Shown here piece by piece: positions 57,290 to 64,000 of a stretch of DNA of 64,000 nt. The DNA comes from Pseudomonas sp. UYIF39. GTDB taxonomy: Bacteria; Pseudomonadota; Gammaproteobacteria; Pseudomonadales; Pseudomonadaceae. The notes beneath the pieces were generated by a model, which worked only from the letters and a program-made list of their open reading frames with translations, was not told the origin of the DNA and did not search any database. Every line of letters starts with the position of its first letter. Position 1 is the first letter of the stretch. The stretch covers positions 124,001-188,000 of the forward strand of contig NZ_JALBYU010000003.1 in NCBI RefSeq assembly GCF_029963765.1, written 5' to 3'. Made by a program: the position numbers and the translations under genes.

Positions 57290-60200
57290 ATGTCGCTGTC
57301 CAGCGGGCTGATTGCCGCCGTCGCCCTGGCCTATATGGCCATCATGTTCGCCATCGCCTTCTACGGCGACCGTCGCAGCACGCCGTTGCCGCCGCGGGTG
57401 CGCGCCTGGGTATACAGCCTGTCGCTGGCCGTCTATTGCTCCAGCTGGACCTTCTTTGGCGCCGTGGGCCAGGCCGCCGAACAGCTCTGGGCTTTCCTGC
57501 CGATCTACCTCGGGCCAATCCTGCTGCTGGTGGGCGCGCCGTGGGTCCTGCAAAAAATGGTGATGATCAGCAAGCAGGAGAACATCACCTCCATTGCCGA
57601 CTTCATCGCCGCGCGCTATGGCAAATCCCAGTCGCTGGCGGTGGTGGTGGCGCTGATCTGCCTGGTCGGCGTGTTGCCCTACATCGCGTTGCAACTCAAG
57701 GGCATCGTGCTCGGAGTGAACTTGCTGATCGGCGCCGGTGCCGACGCCATGGGCACCCGCGCCCAGGACACGGCGCTGATCGTGTCGCTAGTGCTGGCGT
57801 TATTCACCATCGTCTTCGGTACCCGCAACCTCGACGCCACGGAACACCACCGCGGCATGGTGCTGGCGATTGCGTTCGAATCGCTGGTCAAGCTGTTTGC
57901 TTTTCTCGCGGTCGGCGTGTTCGTGACCTACGGCCTGTACGACGGCTTCGACGACCTGTTCGACCAGGCCATGCTCGCCCCACGCCTCGAAGAGTACTGG
58001 AAGGAAACCATCAACTGGCCGTCGATGGTGGTGCAGACCGGTGTGGCGATGATGGCAATCATCTGCCTGCCCCGGCAGTTCCATGTGACCGTAGTGGAAA
58101 ACATCGACCCTCAGGATCTGCGCCTGGCCAAGTGGGTGTTTCCGGCCTATCTGGCGCTGGCGGCGCTGTTCGTCGTTCCCATCGCCCTCGCCGGTCAGAT
58201 GCTGCTGCCGAGCTCGGTGCTGCCGGACTCGTTTGTCATCAGCCTACCGCTGGCCCAATCCCATCCAGCCCTGGCGATGCTGGCGTTTATCGGTGGCGCC
58301 TCGGCGGCGACCGGCATGGTGATTGTCGCCAGCGTGGCGCTGTCGACCATGGTCTCCAACGACATGCTGTTGCCATGGTTGCTGCGGCGTAACAACGCCG
58401 AGCGGCCGTTCGAAGTGTTCCGCCAGTGGATGCTCTCGGTGCGCCGAGTGAGCATTGTGGTGATTCTGCTGTTGGCCTACGTCAGCTATCGCCTGCTCGG
58501 CTCAACGGCGAGCCTGGCGACCATCGGCCAGATCGCCTTTGCCGCCGTGACCCAACTGGCCCCGGCCATGCTCGGCGCGCTGTACTGGAAACAGGCCAAT
58601 CGTCGCGGTGTGTTCGCCGGTCTGGCTGCCGGGACGTTCCTGTGGTTCTACACCTTGATCCTGCCGATTGCCGCCACCAGCCTTGGCTTGTCGCTGAGCA
58701 GTTTCCCCGGTCTGGCCTGGTTACACAGCAACCCGTTGCACCTGCCGATTAGCCCGCTTACCCAAGGCGTGGTGCTGTCTCTTGCGGGCAACTTCACGCT
58801 GTTCGCCTGGGTGTCGGTGCTGTCGCGTACGAGGGTTTCGGAACATTGGCAGGCGGGTCGCTTCATCGGTCAGGAAATCAGCGCCCGCCCCAGCGCCCGC
58901 TCGATGCTGTCGGTGCAGATCGACGATTTGTTGCAACTGGCCGCACGCTTCGTCGGCGAAGAACGCGCCCGTCAGAGTTTTATCCGCTTCGCCTACCGTC
59001 AGGGCAAAGGCTTCAACCCGAACCAGAACGCCGATGGTGAGTGGATCGCCCATACCGAACGCTTGCTGGCCGGTGTGCTGGGTGCTTCTTCGACCCGGGC
59101 GGTGGTAAAAGCCGCCATCGAAGGTCGGGAAATGCAACTCGAGGACGTCGTCCGAATCGCCGACGAAGCCTCGGAAGTGCTGCAGTTCAACCGCGCGCTG
59201 CTGCAAGGTGCGATCGAGAACATCACCCAAGGCATCAGTGTGGTCGACCAATCGCTGAAACTGGTGGCCTGGAACCGGCGCTATCTGGAGCTGTTCAACT
59301 ACCCGGATGGACTGATCAGGCTTGGCCGCCCGATTGCCGACATCATTCGCTACAACGCCGAGCGCGGCCTGTGTGGTCCCGGCGAAGCCGAAGTGCACGT
59401 CGCCCGCCGCTTGCACTGGATGCGTCAGGGCCGCGCCCACACCTCTGAAAGACTTTTCCCCAATGGCCGTGTGATCGAGCTGATCGGCAACCCGATGCCG
59501 GGCGGCGGTTTTGTCATGAGTTTCACCGACATCACCGCGTTCCGCGAGGCTGAGCAAGCACTGACCGAAGCCAACGAGGGCCTGGAACGACGGGTCACCG
59601 AGCGGACCCACGAACTGTCGCAACTCAACGTCGCCCTGACCGAAGCCAAGGGCACCGCGGAGTCGGCCAACCAGTCGAAAACCCGTTTCCTGGCGGCGGT
59701 CAGCCACGACTTGATGCAACCGTTGAACGCTGCGCGACTGTTCTCGGCCGCCCTTTCCCACCAAGACGACGGCCTCTCCGGTGAGGCGCAGAAACTGGTC
59801 CATCATCTCGACACTTCACTGCGCTCGGCCGAGGATTTGATCAGCGACCTGCTGGACATTTCCCGCCTGGAAAACGGCAAGATCAACCCTGATCCCAAAC
59901 CGTTCGTACTCAATGAGATGTTCGACGTCCTCAGTGCCGAGTTCCAGGCGCTGGCCCGCGACCAGGGGCTGAAATTCCGCGTCAGGGGCAGTACGTTGCG
60001 CGTCGACAGTGACATCAAACTGTTGCGTCGAATCCTGCAGAACTTCCTGACCAACGCCTTCCGCTACGCCAAAGGGCCGGTGCTGCTGGGGGTTCGCCGA
60101 CGCAAGGGCGAGCTGTGCCTGGAAGTCTGGGACCGTGGCCCGGGCATTCCGCTGGATAAACAGCAGGTCATTTTTGAAGAGTTCAAACGCCTCGACAGCC

Positions 60201-60760
60201 ACCAGACGCGTGCTGAAAAAGGCCTGGGGCTAGGCTTGGCGATCGCCGACGGGTTGTGTCGCGTGCTCGGTCATACCTTGCGCGTACGCTCCTGGCCGGG
60301 GCGCGGCAGTGTGTTCAGCGTCAGTGTGCCGCTGGCCCGGACGCAATCCGCGATCCCGACCAAGGTCGCCGGACTCAATGGCAAATTGCTGAGCGGCGCG
60401 CAGGTGCTGTGCATCGACAATGAAGACAGCATCCTGATCGGCATGAACAGCTTGCTCACGCGCTGGGGTTGTCAGGTCTGGACCGCGCGCAACCGCGATG
60501 AATGCGCGGCGCTGCTCCGCGATGGTGTGCGTCCGCAATTGGCGCTGGTGGATTACCACTTGGACGATGGAGAGACCGGGACCGAATTGATGGCATGGCT
60601 GCGCACCCGATTGGGTGAGCCAGTGCCAGGGGTAGTGATCAGCGCCGATGGGCGACCGGAGACGGTGGCCCAGGTGCATGCGGCAGGGCTGGATTACCTG
60701 GCTAAACCGGTGAAACCGGCGGCGTTGCGGGCGTTGCTGAGCCGGCATTTGCCGTTGTAG
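57290..60760 (+). CDS. Hybrid histidine kinase with sodium:solute-symporter sensor, PAS and receiver domains
   Basis: This protein has 1156 residues. Residues 1-~520 form an SSF-like membrane domain with about 13 helices (YSLSLAVYCSSWTFFGAVGQ, KQENITSIADFIAARYG). A PAS domain follows at ~645-770 (GAIENITQGISVVDQSLKLV, WNRRYLELFNYP), then a coiled coil. The kinase core has the phospho-His in AAVSHDLMQPLNAARLF, the N box NFLTNAFRYAKGP, G1 EVWDRGPGIP and GLGLGLAIADGLC. A receiver domain closes the protein (acceptor Asp in LALVDYHLDD). This matches the CbrA/NahK-ErcS' relatives of Pseudomonas. No partner response regulator or HPt gene is adjacent. ATG 57290 follows GGAG. Confidence 0.9.
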   Translation: MSLSSGLIAAVALAYMAIMFAIAFYGDRRSTPLPPRVRAWVYSLSLAVYCSSWTFFGAVGQAAEQLWAFLPIYLGPILLLVGAPWVLQKMVMISKQENITSIADFIAARYGKSQSLAVVVALICLVGVLPYIALQLKGIVLGVNLLIGAGADAMGTRAQDTALIVSLVLALFTIVFGTRNLDATEHHRGMVLAIAFESLVKLFAFLAVGVFVTYGLYDGFDDLFDQAMLAPRLEEYWKETINWPSMVVQTGVAMMAIICLPRQFHVTVVENIDPQDLRLAKWVFPAYLALAALFVVPIALAGQMLLPSSVLPDSFVISLPLAQSHPALAMLAFIGGASAATGMVIVASVALSTMVSNDMLLPWLLRRNNAERPFEVFRQWMLSVRRVSIVVILLLAYVSYRLLGSTASLATIGQIAFAAVTQLAPAMLGALYWKQANRRGVFAGLAAGTFLWFYTLILPIAATSLGLSLSSFPGLAWLHSNPLHLPISPLTQGVVLSLAGNFTLFAWVSVLSRTRVSEHWQAGRFIGQEISARPSARSMLSVQIDDLLQLAARFVGEERARQSFIRFAYRQGKGFNPNQNADGEWIAHTERLLAGVLGASSTRAVVKAAIEGREMQLEDVVRIADEASEVLQFNRALLQGAIENITQGISVVDQSLKLVAWNRRYLELFNYPDGLIRLGRPIADIIRYNAERGLCGPGEAEVHVARRLHWMRQGRAHTSERLFPNGRVIELIGNPMPGGGFVMSFTDITAFREAEQALTEANEGLERRVTERTHELSQLNVALTEAKGTAESANQSKTRFLAAVSHDLMQPLNAARLFSAALSHQDDGLSGEAQKLVHHLDTSLRSAEDLISDLLDISRLENGKINPDPKPFVLNEMFDVLSAEFQALARDQGLKFRVRGSTLRVDSDIKLLRRILQNFLTNAFRYAKGPVLLGVRRRKGELCLEVWDRGPGIPLDKQQVIFEEFKRLDSHQTRAEKGLGLGLAIADGLCRVLGHTLRVRSWPGRGSVFSVSVPLARTQSAIPTKVAGLNGKLLSGAQVLCIDNEDSILIGMNSLLTRWGCQVWTARNRDECAALLRDGVRPQLALVDYHLDDGETGTELMAWLRTRLGEPVPGVVISADGRPETVAQVHAAGLDYLAKPVKPAALRALLSRHLPL

Positions 60761-60786
60761 CGTTTGTTTCCTGCGCTATTTTGATT

Positions 60787-62265
60787 TTATTCCGGCAATT
60801 CGGCCAACCCATCCACATCCGTCATCGCCCGTTCCAGCAAGTCTGCCGGCAGGCTCTTGCTCGCGCGCGCGCCAAGCAACTTGAGCTGCTCGCTTCGGCT
60901 GACCAGATTGCCCCGACCTTCTGTCAGCTTATTGCGCGCAGAACTGTAGGCTTTATCCAGTTGTTGTAAGCGATTACCGACTTCATCCAGATCCTGAATG
61001 AACAGCACGAACTTGTCGTACAGCCATCCGGCCCGTTCGGCGATTTCCCGGGCGTTCTGGCTCTGGCGCTCCTGCTTCCACAGGCTGTCGATGACGCGCA
61101 GGGTCGCCAGCAGAGTGGTCGGGCTGACGATCACGATGTTGCGGTCGAAGGCTTCTTGGAATAGCGTCGGCTCAGCCTGCAATGCGGCGGAAAACGCCGC
61201 TTCGATCGGTACGAAGAGCAGGACGAAATCCAGGCTGTGCAAACCGTCGAGACGCTTGTAATCCTTGCCGGCCAGCCCTTTGACGTGAGTGCGCAGGGAA
61301 AGCACGTGCTGCTTGATGGCGATCTGGCCGATGGCATCGTCTTCGGCCGCGACGTATTGCTGATAGGCCGTGAGGCTGACCTTGGAGTCGACCACCACCT
61401 GTTTGTCACCCGGCAGATAAATGATCACGTCCGGCTGGAAACGCTCACCGTCCGGGCCCTTGAGGTTGACCTGGGTCTGGTACTCGCGCCCCTTCTCCAG
61501 GCCCGCATGTTCAAGCACTCGCTCAAGAATCAGCTCGCCCCAGTTGCCTTGGGTTTTCTGCCCTTTCAAGGCGCGGGTCAGGTTGGTGGCTTCGTCGCTC
61601 AGGCGCAGGTTCAGCTGTTGCAGCCGTTCCAGTTCCTTGGCCAGGGAAAAACGTTCGCGGGCTTCTGCCTGATAGCTTTCTTCGACGCGTTTCTCGAAGG
61701 ACTGGATGCGTTCCTTCAACGGATCGAGCAACTGACCGAGGCGTTGTTGACTGGTTTCGGCAAAGCGCTGCTCGCGCTCGTCGAAGATTTTTCCGGCCAG
61801 CTCGGCGAACTGGGCGCGTAACTCATCTCGCGAGCCCTGCAGGTCGTTGAGGCGCTGCTGATGGCTTTCCTGCTGCTCACGCAGCTCGGCGTTGAGAGAA
61901 GCGGCCTGGGCGTCCAGACGGCGCAACTCAGCCTCTTTGCCGGCGCGTTCCAGATTCCAGGCGTGAGCGGCGTCGCGTGCGTCGTCCCGTTCGATCTGCA
62001 GCAATTCGACTTCACGGCGTACAGCGGCCAGGTCAGCTTGTTTAGCGGCATTCGCCTGGCCCAGATCACCAATCTCATCGCGACAGGCTTCGAGTTGTGC
62101 GTTCAATCCATCCTGGGCCAGATGGGCCGTAGCCAGACGCTCTTCCAGCAGTGCAACCTCTGACTGCGTGGCGCTCGCTCGCCGTTGAAGTTGCCAGGCC
62201 AGTACCAGTAACGGCAGCGCAGCGCCCGCCAGACCGAGCAATGCGCTGGTCAAGTCCATAGCCAT
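60787..62265 (-). CDS. rmuC: DNA recombination protein RmuC
   Basis: This 492-residue protein has an N-terminal membrane anchor ([20 protein letters not shown]), a long coiled coil to about residue 215, and the RmuC nuclease-like domain. That domain includes GNWGELILERVLEHAGLEKG, PDVIIYLPGDKQVVVDSKVS and IVSPTTLLATLRVIDSLWKQ. RmuC limits inversion at short inverted repeats. ATG 62265 follows AGGAG. It is convergent with the kinase gene. Confidence 0.93.
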   Translation of the reverse strand: MAMDLTSALLGLAGAALPLLVLAWQLQRRASATQSEVALLEERLATAHLAQDGLNAQLEACRDEIGDLGQANAAKQADLAAVRREVELLQIERDDARDAAHAWNLERAGKEAELRRLDAQAASLNAELREQQESHQQRLNDLQGSRDELRAQFAELAGKIFDEREQRFAETSQQRLGQLLDPLKERIQSFEKRVEESYQAEARERFSLAKELERLQQLNLRLSDEATNLTRALKGQKTQGNWGELILERVLEHAGLEKGREYQTQVNLKGPDGERFQPDVIIYLPGDKQVVVDSKVSLTAYQQYVAAEDDAIGQIAIKQHVLSLRTHVKGLAGKDYKRLDGLHSLDFVLLFVPIEAAFSAALQAEPTLFQEAFDRNIVIVSPTTLLATLRVIDSLWKQERQSQNAREIAERAGWLYDKFVLFIQDLDEVGNRLQQLDKAYSSARNKLTEGRGNLVSRSEQLKLLGARASKSLPADLLERAMTDVDGLAELPE

Positions 62266-62326
62266 AGCCACTCCTGCCAATGAAATAAAACTTGAAGGTT
62301 AACCAAGGCGTCAGGTCTTGGACAGC

Positions 62327-62650
62327 TCAGTCTTCGATCAGCCCAAGTTCTTGCTGGGCGCGCCGATCCCCTGCCCGCGCGGCAGAACGCAGAAGGTCTT
62401 GACCAATACGACGGTCCCGGGCATTCCCGCATTCACGGCACATCAGCTGACCGAGACGGCTTTGCGCGGCCACGACCCCTTCCCGGGCTGGCTGCTTGAG
62501 CAAACTTCCGGCGAAGTGTTTGACGTTGGGGTTTTCGCCCAGACGCGGACTGTCCAGCAGCCACTCAGCCACACGCATCGAAAAGCGCTTGGGCGGGGTA
62601 ATGCTGGGAGGTGTGGAGGTTGCAGAGACTGATGCTGAGCGAAACTTCAT
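62327..62650 (-). CDS. Sel1-repeat-like small protein
   Basis: This 107-residue protein has an N-terminal segment rich in Ser/Pro/Thr and a helical part with AEWLLDSPRLGENPNVKHFA and AAQSRLGQLMCRECG. It ends in QDLLRSAARAGDRRAQQELG, the Sel1-type (TPR-like) alanine/glycine pattern. Such proteins mediate protein contacts. ATG 62650 gives a sensible N-terminus; codons upstream lack support. It lies 61 bases upstream of rmuC on the same strand. Confidence 0.7.
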   Translation of the reverse strand: MKFRSASVSATSTPPSITPPKRFSMRVAEWLLDSPRLGENPNVKHFAGSLLKQPAREGVVAAQSRLGQLMCRECGNARDRRIGQDLLRSAARAGDRRAQQELGLIED

Positions 62651-62894
62651 AAAGCACTGTGGGGCAGATCGGAAGGCGCGCCACTCTACTCTTTTTTTCT
62701 TACAGGTAAAGCCTAAAAAAACCCGGCACGCCCGTCCTAGAGCAAGCGCTCGGGACAATCCACAGAAGCTGTGGATAACTCAGTGGACAACCGCCCTTGA
62801 ACTCTCGCAAAGCCCTATGGAATGGGGCTCGCAGTCAAACTGACGATTTTTTCACCAGTAAAAAAAAGCGATGTTTTTCATTGACTTAAATTTT

Positions 62895-63013
62895 AGTTGC
62901 AGGCACCCACTGCGTTTGAAGGGATGATGACAGCGGCGTGACACCCGCCGCCACTTATGTGCACAAGTCCCTTCGAGGCAGTTATATCGATGCGCCGTTT
63001 CGGCGCATTTTTT
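62895..63013 (+). ncRNA. Candidate structured small RNA with Rho-independent terminator
   Basis: On the plus strand, GAAGGGA (62918-62924) pairs with TCCCTTC (62968-62974). This stem encloses a second one, GCGGCG (62933-62938) with CGCCGC (62946-62951). A terminator, ATGCGCC-GTTTC-GGCGCAT (62990-63008), followed by a T-run closes the transcript. A possible -10 box TTAAAT lies near 62886-62891. No protein gene on this strand ends here, so the terminator needs another transcript. I cannot name the family with certainty; the P16/RgsA type is one possibility to test. Confidence 0.55.
62990..63013 (+). terminator. Rho-independent terminator
   Basis: A perfect seven-base stem (ATGCGCC/GGCGCAT) with loop GTTTC is followed by TTTTT. 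It is oriented for plus-strand transcription and forms the 3' end of the candidate small RNA. Confidence 0.85.
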
Positions 63014-63642
63014 GCCTGCACCTGGGGATAAACCTTGGCAAACCGGTGATCCAGGCTGGTCCTGGCCCGATGAGCCATGACTACCAATAGTCGGAATTTG
63101 TGCTATTACAGGGCAAGTCTGCGGGTCATGGCTTTTTCCGAGCGCCAATCCGGACGTTGAATGAGGGCGTTCAGAGAACTTTTTTGCTAACACACTTCCC
63201 TTCAGCAATTCAATCCGTTAGTATCCGCAGCGTTAGTACCAAGCTGAAAGTCAATTCTGGTCGAACAAATCCCCCCGGTCAGCCTTCCCAAAGGAAGCCT
63301 CCACCGACAAAGCGGGATCGACCACCTCGATGGTTTCCAGGTAAACCTTGCGTCAACACAGCCTTTGAATCGAAAGCAAAGGGTGTTGCGAAGCTCACTT
63401 ACTCTGACCGAACCAACCTGCAAATTGATCAGGATCTTCACCCTGGGCCCAGAACCTTTGCCCTTGATGTGTTGCCTGCCCTCCTAAGTACCTACCTGCC
63501 AGCCCAAGCGCGCCAATTTATCAGCGCTTCAAACTGGCTGCTTTGTTCCAGTCGGGTTCTTCGTTCGACCAATGGTGGTCGTCGTCACTGGAACGTTTTA
63601 ACTTTGCACGGTTCTTATCCGTGTCGCTTGTAGGAACACCCA
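63014..63642. other. Long gene-free leader before the 76-residue protein gene
   Basis: This is about 630 bases with no credible gene on either strand; short open frames overlap in several frames but match nothing. It may contain the promoter and a long 5' untranslated leader of the downstream gene. The final bases supply AGGA six or seven bases before the ATG. Confidence 0.35.
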
Positions 63643-63873
63643 ATGACTATGTCTACTCAAATCCACACTCAGGATGCCATTCGCACCCTAACCAATGCTT
63701 TTGCACCAATGAACTGCCTGATCATGGCTGCTCGCAAAGGCTGCTTCAGCTTCACCCTGGTCAACGAACACGGCATCGCTCGTCACAGCGAACGCCTGTA
63801 CCCCGATCAATACTCCAGCGCCGAGCCGCTGCAGGCCGTGATCGAGCGTACCCGTCAGGCACTGGTTGCCTGA
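63643..63873 (+). CDS. Small protein of unknown function, Pseudomonas-type
   Basis: This 76-residue protein is soluble, with no signal peptide. It contains TQDAIRTLTNAFAPMNCLIM, then CFSFTLVNEHGIARHSERLY, and ends in a helix (AVIERTRQALVA). I recall similar short proteins in pseudomonads but know of no assigned function. AGGA precedes the ATG, and a clear terminator follows the stop, which supports a real, independently transcribed gene. Confidence 0.7.
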   Translation: MTMSTQIHTQDAIRTLTNAFAPMNCLIMAARKGCFSFTLVNEHGIARHSERLYPDQYSSAEPLQAVIERTRQALVA

Positions 63874-63900
63874 TACGCCAGAAAGTCTGAAAACCTCAAA

Positions 63901-63927
63901 AGCCTCGCTTAAAAAGCGGGGCTTTTT
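63901..63927 (+). terminator. Rho-independent terminator after the 76-residue gene
   Basis: AGCCTCGCT pairs with AGCGGGGCT (one G-T pair) around an A-rich loop and is followed by five T. Confidence 0.88.
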
Positions 63928-64000
63928 ATTGCCCGATATTTCTCTTTTCGCTGCCACAGCCTAAGCACTAACCGATATAACGGTTATAACTCGCAGCCGG

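Noticed and set aside
62852..63208. A 118-codon minus-strand open frame
   Set aside because: It overlaps the structured RNA candidate and its terminator, lacks a good ribosome-binding site, and its translation is not protein-like.

Overview
The window looks like a chromosome segment of a Pseudomonas of the fluorescens group. It carries the conserved block rpsA-cmk-aroA/tyrA-hisC-pheA-serC-gyrA, then mtnA, an MTA/SAH-type deaminase, ubiG, mupP and yciK. It also has ihfB/lapA next to rpsA, a REP doublet of the GTGGGAGCGAGC type, wbpM/wbpL-type O-antigen genes and an SSF-PAS hybrid kinase. All taxonomic and family calls come from reading the sequence; nothing was searched.

Left part (1-33 kb): a surface-polysaccharide (O-antigen-like) locus. 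It opens with a partial sulfotransferase-like gene (minus strand) and continues through degraded insertion sequences (IS66, IS30-like and IS110-like fragments) and a membrane acyltransferase. From 4.7 to 11.3 kb runs a nearly seamless, translationally coupled plus-strand cassette: methyltransferase, NeuD-like hexapeptide acetyltransferase, cytoplasmic beta-propeller glycosidase-like protein, FemAB-like GNAT, FdtA-like ketoisomerase, FdtB-like aminotransferase and glycosyltransferase. IS66 tnpC fragments bound this cassette on both sides. Next come wbpM (minus) and a plus-strand export group (wzm, wzt, second acyltransferase). The rest of the locus is on the minus strand. In transcription order it is rmlB-rmlD-rmlA, a GT2 enzyme, a 4-keto sugar reductase, wbpL, a two-domain GT2 protein, a giant 1661-residue sulfotransferase/WbsX/GT2/GT4 fusion, and a GalE-like epimerase.

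The genes suggest an ABC-transporter-exported polysaccharide. WbpM and the 28.2-kb reductase could make a UDP-6-deoxy-HexNAc for WbpL to load onto undecaprenyl phosphate. RmlA and RmlB supply dTDP-4-keto-6-deoxyglucose both to RmlD (dTDP-rhamnose) and to the FdtA/FdtB branch (a dTDP-3-amino-3,6-dideoxyhexose). The glycosyltransferases assemble the chain, the acyl-, methyl- and sulfotransferase-like proteins decorate it, and Wzm/Wzt export it.

Middle (33-51 kb): core genes, mostly on the minus strand up to mtnA, then a plus-strand run (deaminase, ubiG, mupP, yciK, diguanylate cyclase). Right part (51-64 kb): an MFS-acyltransferase fusion, a TDT-family transporter, a cupin, and an MFS exporter divergent from a TetR regulator across a perfect 18-bp inverted repeat. 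These are followed by an SSF-PAS-histidine kinase-receiver protein, rmuC, a Sel1-like protein, a candidate structured small RNA at about 62.9-63.0 kb, and a conserved-looking 76-residue protein behind a long gene-free leader.
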